Positions 32,740-43,669 of a DNA stretch of 53,276 bases are shown here, in pieces. This stretch comes from Candidatus Hydrogenedens sp. (lineage in GTDB: Bacteria; Hydrogenedentota; Hydrogenedentia; Hydrogenedentales; CAITNO01). The stretch's first letter is position 1, and each line of letters starts with the position of its first letter. The notes below the pieces were generated by a model. The model had not been told where the DNA came from, searched no databases, and saw only the letters and a program-made list of their open reading frames with translations. Where the stretch lies: assembly GCA_012522755.1 (NCBI GenBank), contig JAAYJV010000021.1:1-53276 (forward strand), given 5' to 3'. The translations under genes and the position numbers were made by a program.

Positions 32740-32864
32740 CCGAAGTTGTGTTCCTCACAGGTGACAGGGCTGATTGATTTGCATGAATTTTCTGCGGATT
32801 GCGTGCAAGAAAATTTCGACCGCTCGCAATACAAAGGGTAAAAGAGCTGAAGAGTAAAGGGTAA

Positions 32865-32991
32865 TCATAAGAGAGTCCTGGAACAACGAAAACCCTTGAG
32901 GCCGTTGCGATACGTCGGATCGCCGTCGTCGCGATCCGCGCACCGGAAATGGCCCGTATTACCGTCGTACCACGAACCGCCACGAAGCACC
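32865..32991 (-). other. DGR-type variable region 1 (3' end of FGE gene 1)
   Basis: Constant flank encodes RVLRGGSW and constant end encodes GFRCSRTLL-stop; the core at 32895-32969 is hypervariable relative to paralogues 2 and 3. Many variable codons end in C with changes at the first two bases (TAC/CGC/TAC, GAC/TAC/AAC, GAC/CCC/AAC, GGC/AGC/TAC). This is what adenine mutagenesis of AAC template codons yields. The homology continues past the stop (TTATGATTACCCTTT...CTTTTACCCTTT). Confidence 0.65.
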
Positions 32992-33698
32992 CGATATTCG
33001 TCAGTCACCGGCGCCGTTAAATCCCCCTGTTTATATCTTGTGTATGCGTCCTCATCGTACCAATCAGCGCACCATTCCGATATGTTCCCCGCCATCTGGT
33101 AGCAGCCCCAATAGCTGCACCCTTCCGGATAGGACCAGATCCCGCAGGTCCTCTCATTGCCCCTGCTAACACTGTTTCGGCACTTCTCCGTATCCCAATC
33201 CTTCCCCCACGGGTATTCACGACCGTCCACGCCACGCGCTCCCTTTTCCCACTCCAATTCCGTCGGCAATCTCAAGCCCGCCCACTCGCAATAGGCCTGC
33301 GCGCCAAACCACGATACCCGCACCACCGGATGGTCGGCTTTCCCGTCGTACGACTCGAATCCCCTTCCCGAGGAGCGAACAAAACAATCACTGTCAAGCA
33401 GTATCCACTTCTCCAATTCTGTCTTGTTCGGTCTACGCACAGTCAGGAAACGCGCATACTGCGCGTTCGTCACCGGATGCAAGGCCAGATAATAGGCCGG
33501 CAAATGCACCGGAAAAGGTCCGCAGCCTTCATCACTATACTCAGAGCCTCCCGCCAGAAACTCGCCCTCAGGAATCAACACCAGAAGCGTGCCGTCCGTC
33601 GGGTTCTCAATCAGCAGATCACGACCTTCCGCCCTCAGGAATGGCAAAGGCCGGTGATTTTCAATCGTCGGTGTCTGGCTACTAGTTTCTTCAGTCAT
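32865..33698 (-). CDS. FGE/SUMF1-fold protein 1 with hypervariable C-terminus
   Basis: 277 aa. ATG 33698 follows AAAGGAGAGG, 14 bp from the kinase-AAA gene. The FGE-sulfatase/C-type-lectin-like fold is shown by [74 protein letters not shown] and [14 protein letters not shown]. The two catalytic cysteines of true formylglycine-generating enzymes are absent: the equivalent residues are Asp and His. It is probably a ligand-binding module rather than an oxidase. Its last 40 residues differ sharply from the two paralogues only within a short core, the pattern of a DGR variable protein. No signal peptide is seen, so it is cytoplasmic. Confidence 0.88.
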   Translation of the reverse strand: MTEETSSQTPTIENHRPLPFLRAEGRDLLIENPTDGTLLVLIPEGEFLAGGSEYSDEGCGPFPVHLPAYYLALHPVTNAQYARFLTVRRPNKTELEKWILLDSDCFVRSSGRGFESYDGKADHPVVRVSWFGAQAYCEWAGLRLPTELEWEKGARGVDGREYPWGKDWDTEKCRNSVSRGNERTCGIWSYPEGCSYWGCYQMAGNISEWCADWYDEDAYTRYKQGDLTAPVTDEYRVLRGGSWYDGNTGHFRCADRDDGDPTYRNGLKGFRCSRTLL

Positions 33699-33712
33699 AT
33701 CCTCTCCTTTTT

Positions 33713-36043
33713 TTATTGTGCATGCCTGGCATGGCGTTGCGCCCAATCCGTAAGCGCCCGGATTTCAGCCTGGCGCGATCTGGACAAAGGCGGCGCTTCC
33801 TTCAGTGCGATCAGCATATCCGTTGTTTCGAGCTCGCGATCAGCTTCGAAGGCGCGAAAGAGCCCGGAGATGACGGCCTGTTCGATTTCCGCGCCGGAGT
33901 ACCCTTCGGAAGCCTCGACAAGCGCCTGCAGATCGAAGTTTTCCGGGTCTCGTCCGCGTTTGGCCAGGTGGATACGCAGGATGGCTTCCCGTTCCGGCTT
34001 CGTGGGGAGTCCGACGAAGAAGATATCGTCGAAGCGGCCCTGGCGCAGAAATTCAGGCGGAATAGCGCTGAGGTCGTTGGCGGTGGCCACGACGAAGACC
34101 GGGCTGCGTTTGTCCTGCAGCCAGGTTAGGAAATGCCCGAATACGCGGGCCGCCACGCCACCTCCGCCCTGACCGCGTACGCCTGCAAAGCCTTTCTCGA
34201 CTTCATCAATCCAGAGGATGCAGGGGCTGACGGCCTCGGCGGTCTGGATGGCGCGTCGCAGATTGGCTTCCGAAGCGCCGACTATGGGACCAAAGATGCG
34301 GCCCACGTCAAGACGGAGCAGGGGCACGCTCCAGGCCCCGGCCAGAGCGCGTGCGGTCAGGCTCTTGCCGCAACCGGGGACACCCACGAGCAGCACTCCG
34401 CGGGGTTGCGGCAGACCGGCGTAACGCGCCACGCCCGCGAATACGGGCATCCGGCCTCTGAACCATTCGAGGAGCCGGGTCAGGCCACCCACATCCTTAA
34501 ATGATTCGGAAGTGTGGTAATACTCGAGGATGCCGGACTTGCGGATCACCTGCGTCTTCTCCTCAACCACCATACGGACCGCCTCGATTCCGAGACCGCC
34601 GTGGCGCAAGACCGCCGCCCGAATGGCACGTTCGGCCTCGTTTAACGTCATGCCGGCCGTTGCGCGAAGCAAGGCGGTGCGGGTCTCTTCGTTTTTGTCC
34701 ACGCTCAGGCCCGCTTGCGCGCATTCTTCGGCGAGGCGCTCGATCAGCGGGTCGAGATGCTGGCGGTCCGGCAGCTGGAACACGGCCAGCGCGACCTGTT
34801 TTTCAAGTTCCTCGGGCACTTTGTAGAAGGGGGAGAGGAACAGGACCGATTTGCGCGTCATGCGGACAGCCCGTGCTGCGTCACGCACCAAACGGGTTGT
34901 CACGGGCGTGAAGTGGTGGTGCAGGTCGAGAAACAGGTAGATGGCGTCCTCCGGATTTTCGATCACGTGGACCAGGGCTCTCGTGGGATCTTCCATCGAG
35001 TCCGGCCGGACCAGTTTGTCCTCCTCATCCCGCAGGCCGCGCGAGGCACTCCACAAATACAAGCGGCGCGGTCGGCCCCGGTCTTCGGAAAGCCGCCGGG
35101 CAATGTCTCGCACCGAGGCCATCACGCGGTCCTCCTCGAAGGAAAGTACGCACACAATCGGAAAACTGGCGCGAATCAGAATCTCGAGCCTGCTCTCGTC
35201 GTCGTCTGCCATCCGCGTACGGCGTGCGACGACCTCAAGGTCGCGGCTCAGCTCATCGGCGGTCTGGTAACGGCGCTCCGGGTCCTTGTTGAGCATCTTG
35301 CGCAAGACGCGCACCATACGGTTGTCCACCTGTTTCTCGCGCAACGGTTCCTCGTCATACCGCGCCGCCATGATCTTCTGGATGATTTCGCCGACCTCGC
35401 CGGTGAAGGGGGGCGACCCGGTCACCAACTCGTACAGGATCACGCCGAGCGCCCACAGATCAGCATTCGTTCCCGAGGCACCTTGGAGCGCTTCAGGAGC
35501 CATGTAGGCGACCGTGCCGATCCGGGTGCTGGCTTTGTCACTGATTCGGGCGAGCATCCGTGCCACGCCGAAATCCAGCAGCTTGGGAGTGTTGTCCGAC
35601 GTGATGAAGATGTTTTCCGGCTTGACGTCACGGTGAAACACGTGGGCTGTATGGGCATAGGCCAGGGCCTCGGATATCAGCCCCACATGCCGCACCGCTT
35701 CCGGCAAGGCGAGAGACTTCTGCTCACGCAGGCGGCTGCGCAGCGAGGTGCCTTCGAGATACTCCATGACCAGGAATGAAATGCCTTCGTGCTGCTCCAG
35801 CGCGAACACCTGCATAATGTTCGGGTGGATCAGCCGCCGGGTCATTTGGAATTCTTTATCGAGTTCCGCCAGTCCTTCCGGGTCCTGCCGGTGAGGGAAT
35901 CCCAGTGCCACTATAGCGTCAGGGAGCGTGCCGCCACGGTTGCGCGCCCGGTAGACGCTCTTGAACGCACCAGATCCAAGATATGCCTCCAGAACATAGG
36001 GACCAAATCGCTGCCCGGTTTTGTAAGGCCCGCCTGATGGCAT
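33713..36043 (-). CDS. Ser/Thr-kinase-like domain fused to Ycf46-type AAA ATPase
   Basis: 776 aa. ATG 36043 follows GAAAGGAC. Residues ~10-280 are a PknB-type kinase fold: [10 protein letters not shown] at 22-31, HRDVKPEN at 137-144, DFG at 157-159, and YMAPEAL. The beta-3 lysine is missing: VALG with Gly48 replaces the usual VAxK, so ATP transfer may be weak, rewired or lost. Residues ~300-776 resemble Ycf46: a degenerate N-terminal ATPase half, then Walker A GVPGCGKS with Lys560, Walker B CILWIDE with Asp613, and the [16 protein letters not shown] segment carrying the arginine finger. It lies between FGE genes 2 and 1. It probably senses or remodels FGE-protein complexes; this is inference. 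Confidence 0.88.
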   Translation of the reverse strand: MPSGGPYKTGQRFGPYVLEAYLGSGAFKSVYRARNRGGTLPDAIVALGFPHRQDPEGLAELDKEFQMTRRLIHPNIMQVFALEQHEGISFLVMEYLEGTSLRSRLREQKSLALPEAVRHVGLISEALAYAHTAHVFHRDVKPENIFITSDNTPKLLDFGVARMLARISDKASTRIGTVAYMAPEALQGASGTNADLWALGVILYELVTGSPPFTGEVGEIIQKIMAARYDEEPLREKQVDNRMVRVLRKMLNKDPERRYQTADELSRDLEVVARRTRMADDDESRLEILIRASFPIVCVLSFEEDRVMASVRDIARRLSEDRGRPRRLYLWSASRGLRDEEDKLVRPDSMEDPTRALVHVIENPEDAIYLFLDLHHHFTPVTTRLVRDAARAVRMTRKSVLFLSPFYKVPEELEKQVALAVFQLPDRQHLDPLIERLAEECAQAGLSVDKNEETRTALLRATAGMTLNEAERAIRAAVLRHGGLGIEAVRMVVEEKTQVIRKSGILEYYHTSESFKDVGGLTRLLEWFRGRMPVFAGVARYAGLPQPRGVLLVGVPGCGKSLTARALAGAWSVPLLRLDVGRIFGPIVGASEANLRRAIQTAEAVSPCILWIDEVEKGFAGVRGQGGGGVAARVFGHFLTWLQDKRSPVFVVATANDLSAIPPEFLRQGRFDDIFFVGLPTKPEREAILRIHLAKRGRDPENFDLQALVEASEGYSGAEIEQAVISGLFRAFEADRELETTDMLIALKEAPPLSRSRQAEIRALTDWAQRHARHAQ

Positions 36044-36217
36044 AATCTTGTCCTTTCGTAATGAACTGTCACCCTTCAGCGGTCTGGTCTCGCTGACAGC
36101 TGACTGCTGATTGCTTCCCAAAAAACAAAGAAAGGCGCGCCTGCGTCGCGACCAGAGAAGGAGTAATCTCTCTGGATTCTCCCACAAAAGGTAAAAGAGA
36201 CAAAGTGCAAAGGGTAA

Positions 36218-36346
36218 TCATAAGAGAGACCTGGAACAACGAAAGCCGTTGTTTCCGAAGCGAAACGCAGAATCGAAGCTGGGGTAGCGGTGCGTGCACC
36301 GGAAGAGCTTCGCATCGCTTTTGCGCCACGAACCGCCACGAAGCAC
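36218..36346 (-). other. DGR-type variable region 2 (3' end of FGE gene 2)
   Basis: Constant flank RVLRGGSW; variable core at 36248-36325 encoding RKSDAKL, then constant FRC, then [16 protein letters not shown]; constant GFRCSRSLL-stop. The DNA past the stop (TTATGATTACCCTTTGCAC...CTCTTTTACC) is shared with regions 1 and 3. Constant flanks with a scrambled core are not expected from ordinary paralogue drift. Confidence 0.65.
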
Positions 36347-37072
36347 CCGATCGCCGCCAGTCTCGGGTGTCGTCAAATCTCCCTGCTTATACCTTTCGTA
36401 TGCATCCTCGTCGTACCAATCTGCGCACCATTCATCTACGTTCCCAGCCATCTGGTAGCAGCCCCAATAGCTGCACCCTTCCGCATAGGACCAGATCCCG
36501 CATGTTCTCTCACTGCTCTTGTTTGTGTCATTTCGGCACTTTCCCCGGTCCCAGTCATTCCCCCACGGGTACTCACGACCATCCACGCCCCGCGCCCCTT
36601 TTTCCCACTCCAATTCCGTAGGCAATCTCAAGCCCGCCCACTCGCAATAGGCCCGGGCATCCTCCCAGCTCACGCACACCACAGGATGGTCCGCCATCTC
36701 CGGTGGAAAGCTTGCGCCCCGCCACACAGGAGTATCAAACTTGAATTGCGCTTTATCCGGCGGACGGTGCCCTGTCTCATCCACAAAGCGCTTGTACTGC
36801 GCATTCGTCACCGGATGCAAGGCCAGGTAATAGGCCGGCAAATGCACCGGAAAAGGTCCGCCGCCTTCATCATCCTTAGAGCCTCCCGCCAGAAACTCGC
36901 CCTCAGGAATCAACACCAAAAGCGTGCCATCCTTGGGGTTCTCGATCAGCCATTCGGGCATCAAAAAATTCCGGGTGGACAATGGCTCGACATGCGGATA
37001 ATCGTCCGGCGGCCGCCCTGGTACTGTCCAGGCCACAGCTTTCTTTCCTGATTGCTCATGCGCTTCAGTCAT
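36218..37072 (-). CDS. FGE/SUMF1-fold protein 2 with hypervariable C-terminus
   Basis: 284 aa. ATG 37072 follows GGAGGAG. It carries the same fold blocks as paralogue 1 ([64 protein letters not shown]). A different N-terminal extension begins [15 protein letters not shown], and a decayed duplicate of that extension lies at 44250-44393. Catalytic FGE cysteines are replaced by Lys and Leu. The variable core is one codon longer than in the other two copies. The gene starts 21 bp after the Ycf46-B stop. Confidence 0.88.
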   Translation of the reverse strand: MTEAHEQSGKKAVAWTVPGRPPDDYPHVEPLSTRNFLMPEWLIENPKDGTLLVLIPEGEFLAGGSKDDEGGGPFPVHLPAYYLALHPVTNAQYKRFVDETGHRPPDKAQFKFDTPVWRGASFPPEMADHPVVCVSWEDARAYCEWAGLRLPTELEWEKGARGVDGREYPWGNDWDRGKCRNDTNKSSERTCGIWSYAEGCSYWGCYQMAGNVDEWCADWYDEDAYERYKQGDLTTPETGGDRVLRGGSWRKSDAKLFRCTHRYPSFDSAFRFGNNGFRCSRSLL

Positions 37073-37093
37073 TTCTCAACTCCTCCGCTGTTG

Positions 37094-38745
<1,652 letters not shown>

Positions 38746-38749
<4 letters not shown>

Positions 38750-38949
38750 CGTCCGGCCTCCAGGTCGCGCTCGACTTCGGACTCAGCTTCGGTCTCGTAA
38801 TACTCGGGTTTGAGCTCCCGTTCGCCGATAGGGATGCCCAGCCGTTTTTCAAGCCCGTGTGTGAACTCGATGCAGGTCTTACCCTCTGCGCCAAGCACCT
38901 CGATGCGCTGCGTACCGTCTTTGTGAATGGTAACTTGCATTTTCTTCAT
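38746..38949 (-). CDS. DUF2997-family small protein
   Basis: 67 aa. ATG 38949 follows AAAGGAG; longer upstream reading in this frame lacks a site and crosses the Ycf35 gene. The sequence MKKMQVTIHKDGTQRIEV..GKTCIEFTHGLEKRLG matches the pattern of DUF2997, a small family found next to Ycf35/DUF1257 genes. Function is unknown. ATGA overlap with Ycf46-B indicates tight coupling. Cytoplasmic, acidic C-terminus. Confidence 0.82.
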
Positions 38950-38971
38950 AATTCGATTCTCCTTTCCTGGT

Positions 38972-39364
38972 TCAACCGCGCTCGGACAACAGCAGCACGA
39001 TATCGCCGTTTTCGAGCACTTCTTCCTTTTCGACGACGAGATACTGCTCGCGTGCCTGATCCTTGACAAGATTGTAGGCATACCGCCGGTTGACATCCTG
39101 TACGAAGGTCTCCTGGCGAATCGGCGAATTGCCCTCTACACCCCACCAGTCCGCAACGATCTCGAATTGTTCAGCTTTGCGCTGAAATCCGATGTCGTAC
39201 TGGCAGCCGGTGTTCACCACCACTTCGGCACGTTCCTGGTTGCCGGAATAACCCCGCACCAGAAGGTTCTGGCCTTCCTGAAACTGGCAGTGCAGATCAC
39301 GGAGTGCCTGCACCAGATGTTCCTGTTCGCGAATCCGGGTCTGAATGTGTAGAAAATGAGACAT
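38972..39364 (-). CDS. Ycf35/DUF1257-family protein
   Basis: 130 aa. ATG 39364 follows AAAGGAG. The start MSHFLHIQTRI and the blocks VRGYSGNQERAEVVV, YDIGFQRKAEQFEIVADWWG and VNRRYAYNLVKDQ are the signature of Ycf35, a protein of cyanobacteria and algal plastids with unknown function. It is placed between two Ycf46-type ATPase genes, 22 bp before the DUF2997 gene. This conserved neighbourhood suggests one complex or pathway. Confidence 0.9.
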   Translation of the reverse strand: MSHFLHIQTRIREQEHLVQALRDLHCQFQEGQNLLVRGYSGNQERAEVVVNTGCQYDIGFQRKAEQFEIVADWWGVEGNSPIRQETFVQDVNRRYAYNLVKDQAREQYLVVEKEEVLENGDIVLLLSERG

Positions 39365-39393
39365 GTTTTCTTCTCCTTTCGTATCTCGAATTC

Positions 39394-40926
39394 TTATTCT
39401 GTTTCAATGATGCGTCCACGCGTACCCGCTACCGTCTGTTCTCCAGTCGAGGCCGGGAATGCCCGGCCTTCAGTTTTCCATTTGCGCAGGCTTTCGATGA
39501 TCTCCGTATGCGATTTGCTGAGGGGTACGACCTCACGTATGGCGGACAGCAAGTCCTCCTCTTCGATCTCACGATGGCCGTCTGCGAAAGCCGTGAACTG
39601 AGCCTCGCGCACAATGCGCTCGATCTCGCGCCCCACGAATCCCCGGCTTCGGGCAATGAGTTCCTCAAATCGGAATTTCCGTTCCGGGAAAGTCTCGCCG
39701 GCACACTTCAGATGGATCTTGAGAATATCGCGCCGCTCCGTCTCATTGGGCAAATCGAGGAAGAAGGTGCGGTCGAAGCGGCCCATCAGTTCTGCGGGCA
39801 GTGCCTCCACGTCGTTGGCCGTCGCGAGTACGAAGACCGGTGTCCGATGCTCCTGCATCCAGGTCAGGAACCCGCCGAAGACCCGTGTGGCGGCCCCGCT
39901 GTTAATGGAGCCCGCCCCGACCCCGGCAAAGGCCTTTTCCATCTCGTCAATCCACAGGATGCACGGGCTGACCGTCTCGGCCAGCATGATGGCCTTTTGC
40001 ATGTGTTTTTCTGACTCGCCCAACAGTGATTCGAAGACCGCGCCGATATCCAGACGCAGCAGCGGCATTTTCCATATCCCGGAAACCATCCTGGCCGACA
40101 GACTCTTGCCCGTACCGGAGATCCCGATCAAGGCCACGCCGCGCGGAAAGGGCAGACCCGCCAGCCGGGCCTCTTCAGAGAAAGCCGTCTCGCGTTTTTT
40201 CAGCCATTCTTTCAGCAGGTCCAGTCCGCCCACTCCTGCTTCGCCTTCTTCGGCGGGCCAGAATTCGAGTGCCCCGCTCTCGCGCACCACCTCGCGTTTG
40301 GCCCACATCACCATCTCGATGCCGCGCTCGTCAAACTTGTCAAAACGCGCCCACACCCGCGCAAAGGCCTGCCGCGCCTGGTTGGTGGTCAGGCCCAGAG
40401 CCGAGGAAATCAGTTTTGCCCGAACCGACTGACTTGGCAGCCCGGTTCGATCCAGACCGCTGGTCTGGTCCGCGAAGAGCCGGGTCAGTTCCTCCGTATT
40501 CGGCAGCGGCACGTGGAGTACCAGTACATCGTCCTTCAGTTCGGCTGGCAAATTAAGCATTGGTGTAATAAACACCAGGAACTGGTTCTTTCTGCGCAAT
40601 TCCGGCGCCATATTGCGAAGTTTCCGCGTGACCAGTCCCTTCCTGGCGGCCCACGTGTGGTGAAAATCCTTGAGGATCATCACCGTTGCCGGTGGCAGAT
40701 GCTCAGAGAGGGCCGGCAGCAGCGTATCGGCCGTCAGATCCTTGTCAAAAACCTGCTGGCCCGCACGGACGCAGCTCAGGCCATCCGCAATGTCCCACGT
40801 GTAGATGCCAAGCTGCCCGGGCAGCTTCTCAATCGTCCGGATCACACGATCTTCTTCATAGGTGATCAGGTTAAGCATCGACACACCAGCGCCAAAGAGC
40901 TCGCTGAGTTCTTCTTTAAGATTCAT
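39394..40926 (-). CDS. Ycf46-type AAA ATPase A
   Basis: 510 aa. AGAGGA lies upstream of ATG 40926. It has the same bipartite plan as ATPase B. The N-terminal half (GVSMLNLITYEEDRVIRTIE, VMILKDFHHTW) lacks Walker motifs. The C-terminal half has Walker A GISGTGKS with Lys274, LDIGAVFESLLGESEKHMQK, Walker B CILWIDEMEKAF with Asp327-Glu328, and ELMGRFDRTFFLDLP. It differs enough from B (for example GISGTGKS against GVPGCGKS) to be an old paralogue. Three related ATPases in one operon suggest a mixed AAA ring. Confidence 0.92.
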   Translation of the reverse strand: MNLKEELSELFGAGVSMLNLITYEEDRVIRTIEKLPGQLGIYTWDIADGLSCVRAGQQVFDKDLTADTLLPALSEHLPPATVMILKDFHHTWAARKGLVTRKLRNMAPELRRKNQFLVFITPMLNLPAELKDDVLVLHVPLPNTEELTRLFADQTSGLDRTGLPSQSVRAKLISSALGLTTNQARQAFARVWARFDKFDERGIEMVMWAKREVVRESGALEFWPAEEGEAGVGGLDLLKEWLKKRETAFSEEARLAGLPFPRGVALIGISGTGKSLSARMVSGIWKMPLLRLDIGAVFESLLGESEKHMQKAIMLAETVSPCILWIDEMEKAFAGVGAGSINSGAATRVFGGFLTWMQEHRTPVFVLATANDVEALPAELMGRFDRTFFLDLPNETERRDILKIHLKCAGETFPERKFRFEELIARSRGFVGREIERIVREAQFTAFADGHREIEEEDLLSAIREVVPLSKSHTEIIESLRKWKTEGRAFPASTGEQTVAGTRGRIIETE

Positions 40927-41040
40927 GGCTCATTTTCCTCTCGTGGGTTCCCGCAAAGGTGCCCAATGCTCCGGGTGAAAAAATCGGCCCCTCCTTTCGC
41001 TCGCGCATAAAGGGTAAAAGAGATAAAAGGCAAAGGGTAA

Positions 41041-41170
41041 TCATAAAAGACTCCTGGAACAACGAAAGCCGCAGCCGTCGTAGCGATGAGCCGGATCGTA
41101 GTTGTTGCGTGCTGCGCACCGGAAGGTGACCAAATAGGAGTTGTACCACGAACCGCCACGAAGCACCAGC
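41041..41170 (-). other. DGR-type variable region 3 (3' end of FGE gene 3)
   Basis: Flank LVLRGGSW, variable core 41071-41145 (YNSYLVT, constant [18 protein letters not shown]), constant GFRCSRSLL-stop. Adjacent AAC AAC codons (NN) remain in the core, as in DGR templates. Shared DNA continues ~60 bp beyond the stop (TTACCCTTTGCC..CTCTTTTACCCTTTATGCGCGAGCGAA). Confidence 0.65.
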
Positions 41171-41832
41171 CTGTTGCCAGTCCTCGGCGCAGTCAAATCT
41201 CCCTGCTTATATCTTTCGTATGCATCCTCATCGTAGCAATCTGCGCACCATTCCCAGGCGTTCCCCGCCATCTGGTAGCAGCCCCAGAGACTGCACCCTT
41301 CCGGATAGGACCAGATCCCGCATGTTGTCTCACCGCCCGTGTTTGCATCATTTCGACACTTCTCCGGGTCCCAGGCATTCCCCCACGGATATTCACGGCC
41401 ATCCACGCCCCGCGCCCCCTTTTCCCATTCCAATTCCGTCGGCAATCTCAAGCCTGACCATTCACAATAGGCCTGTGCATCCTTCCAGCTCACGCACACC
41501 ACAGGATGGTCCGATTTCTCCGGTGGAAAACTTGCGCCTTGCCACACCGGTGTTCCCCAATCGGCTTTATCCGGCGAAGGGTGGTCCGTCGCGTCCACAA
41601 AGCGTTTGTACTGCGCATTCGTCACCGGATGCAAGGCCAGGTAATAGGCCGGTATGCGCACAGGGAAAAGCTCGCCGCCCTCATTTCTCCCCGGGCCTCC
41701 CGCCAGAAACTCGCCCTCCGGAATCAACACCAAAAGCGTACCATCCGTCGAATTCTGTATAAGCACATCGTGCCGGCCTTCAGGGAAAGGCTCGATGGGC
41801 TGGTGATTCTCAATTGCCAGTGTTCGGCTCAT
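41041..41832 (-). CDS. FGE/SUMF1-fold protein 3 with hypervariable C-terminus
   Basis: 263 aa. ATG 41832 is preferred: GGAG lies 9 bases upstream, and the next residues [16 protein letters not shown] align with the start of paralogue 1. The frame is open to an ATG at 41964, but that would overlap the IS630 remnant. It carries the same FGE blocks ([55 protein letters not shown]). Catalytic cysteines are replaced by Asn and Thr. The start overlaps the stop of the upstream small ORF as ATGA. Confidence 0.88.
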   Translation of the reverse strand: MSRTLAIENHQPIEPFPEGRHDVLIQNSTDGTLLVLIPEGEFLAGGPGRNEGGELFPVRIPAYYLALHPVTNAQYKRFVDATDHPSPDKADWGTPVWQGASFPPEKSDHPVVCVSWKDAQAYCEWSGLRLPTELEWEKGARGVDGREYPWGNAWDPEKCRNDANTGGETTCGIWSYPEGCSLWGCYQMAGNAWEWCADCYDEDAYERYKQGDLTAPRTGNRLVLRGGSWYNSYLVTFRCAARNNYDPAHRYDGCGFRCSRSLL

Positions 41833-41975
41833 AACGCTGTCTCCATTCCCGTGGCGGCCAGCAGCGCAATCTTTGCGCGAACCACCACCCGCATCGGTGT
41901 CATAGGGCTCTTGGACCATTTTTTCAGTGTGGTACGTTCCCGAGCATTCACCACAATCTGACATGAATTTCTCAT
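41829..41975 (-). pseudogene. IS630-family transposase N-terminal remnant
   Basis: 48 codons from ATG 41975 (AGGAGA ~9 bases upstream). The peptide [19 protein letters not shown], then [17 protein letters not shown] matches the N-terminal helix-turn-helix of IS630/Tc1-type transposases and then ends. The TGA overlaps the FGE-3 start (ATGA), so whatever its origin it now acts as a coupled leader between the Hsp70 and FGE-3 genes. No catalytic DDE part or inverted repeats are seen. Confidence 0.65.
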
Positions 41976-42046
41976 AGTACTCATTCTCCTATAAAGGATG
42001 AATACCTTTCAAGGCCAACAGCTTGCCTTGATTATGAATCGCTTCG

Positions 42047-43669
42047 CTACAGTCTCACCACGGGGTGATTTTCCATGATATTCCTCCCTTTCAGGTTATC
42101 CAACACTGTTACGAGCAGTTGCCGGCGGGCATCCACCTGGAAGAAACACAAAAAACGCTGTTGGTCCCGTGCCATATTGATCGGCGGGTCGGCGATAATG
42201 AATGTCGGGTTTTCATCATTCAGGCAGATGTACTCGTACTCGGAATCGACCCGGTTGCTGAGGCGGCCGTCGGCGCCATAAATAGAGGTGGTCAGGCTCC
42301 GGCGCTTCATCCGGGACACCTCGAAAATCTTCAAGCCGATGCGCGTCATACCGTTGTAGGCGCCTTTGGCACAGATCCGGACCGCATCGCGTTCGGTAGG
42401 GTACTCGGTTCCCATTTTGAACAGTGGCTTGAACACGGAAGTCCTTTTGTCTGGCCGCAGGCCCCTGATGGCGTAGTCGTGCTGCAAGATCGGTTCGACA
42501 ATGCCCCGACAGGCCCCGCGCACCACCGTGTCAAAGGGATGGTCATAGGCGACCCGCCCGCCGAACTGGTCTTCCAGCATTTTTCGGACGCAGGGCACCA
42601 GGGCGGTTCCTCCCGTGACCAGCACGCGCGTCACGTCATCTCGCCGCATTCCCACCTTCACGGCGGCGTTTTCAAGAGCCTGTTCCAGCACTTCTCGAGC
42701 TTGCCGGGCAAAGCTCATATTCAAAAGGATACAGCCCAGACAGGCCAGCCCGGCTTCTGGATGCTGTCCGGTCTGGCCGCATTCGCAGGCTGCGCAACTC
42801 CGGACATACGAGGTCTGGTGCACCCGGGGCGTTCGGCCCGTCTGCCGCACGATGGTCACGGAGGCGTCTGTTTCCATGGGGTCGGACAAGCGTTTCTTCG
42901 CCTCCTCGACCTGCCGCAGGATAAAGGCGTCGAGTTTGCGCCGCGTGTCGGCGTCCAGGTCATGACGCCGGCAAAAATCGTCCGCCAGGTGCAGGTCGAT
43001 GTCCATGCCACCCAAATCACGGCCGGCCTGGCCCAGTTGAATCGCCTTGCGTTCCGCGCCCGGTGACATATCCAAGCGCACCGCCGACACATCGGTCGTA
43101 CCGCCGCCAAAGTCGAACACCACGAACCGTTCATTCTGGCCGGCCGCACCGTGGTAGCCGAACACACAGGCCGTCGGTTCATCCAGGAGGCGCACGCGTT
43201 GGATTTGCAATCCTTCCGCAACCCGCAGCAGCCAGTCCTGATAGTCCTCGAAGGCCTCAATGGGTTTTGTAAAGGTGAATTCGTCCTGGAAGGAGATGCG
43301 GTCTGTCGCGTAATTCAGCAGCAACCGCAGAAAATCCTCGCCAGCTTCCGCCGCACACTTGAAGCCTTTCGCCGTCTTCTTGCGTCTGGTGTTGCCTTGG
43401 ACAATCGTGCGCTTCATCCAGCGGAAGGTATCGGGATGTTCAGCCAATCCACGTGACAACACCTGGTCGCCAATCAAGATTTCGCTTTCCGAATAGTGGA
43501 TAAGCGACGGAGTCACCTGAACGGACTGTTCCGGTGCGCCCGGCTCGAAGCGGTAGCGCATCTCGGTTGTAATGCCGGGAATCTCAATGGACTCCGGCTG
43601 TTGCAGCGTTTCGCTGAAGCGCGCAAGCAGGGTGTTGCAGGTCCCGAAATCAACGGCCACTTTCCCCAT
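42047..43669 (-). CDS. Hsp70/DnaK-like ATPase with inserted cysteine cluster
   Basis: 540 aa. ATG 43669 follows GAAGGAGGAG and lies inside the GrpE-like gene (20-bp overlap). The actin-fold ATPase motifs are phosphate-1 VAVDFGTCNTLLARF, VRLLDEPTACVFGY, phosphate-2 VVFDFGGGTTDVSAV, and adenosine-site VLVTGGTALVPCVRKML. A CAACEC..CLGC cluster (Cys292, 295, 297, 310, 313) is inserted in the second ATPase lobe where DnaK has none; it looks like a metal site. The canonical beta-sandwich substrate domain and lid are not evident. The last ~130 residues are unlike DnaK. It is a dedicated chaperone-like switch, not the housekeeping DnaK. Confidence 0.88.
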   Translation of the reverse strand: MGKVAVDFGTCNTLLARFSETLQQPESIEIPGITTEMRYRFEPGAPEQSVQVTPSLIHYSESEILIGDQVLSRGLAEHPDTFRWMKRTIVQGNTRRKKTAKGFKCAAEAGEDFLRLLLNYATDRISFQDEFTFTKPIEAFEDYQDWLLRVAEGLQIQRVRLLDEPTACVFGYHGAAGQNERFVVFDFGGGTTDVSAVRLDMSPGAERKAIQLGQAGRDLGGMDIDLHLADDFCRRHDLDADTRRKLDAFILRQVEEAKKRLSDPMETDASVTIVRQTGRTPRVHQTSYVRSCAACECGQTGQHPEAGLACLGCILLNMSFARQAREVLEQALENAAVKVGMRRDDVTRVLVTGGTALVPCVRKMLEDQFGGRVAYDHPFDTVVRGACRGIVEPILQHDYAIRGLRPDKRTSVFKPLFKMGTEYPTERDAVRICAKGAYNGMTRIGLKIFEVSRMKRRSLTTSIYGADGRLSNRVDSEYEYICLNDENPTFIIADPPINMARDQQRFLCFFQVDARRQLLVTVLDNLKGRNIMENHPVVRL

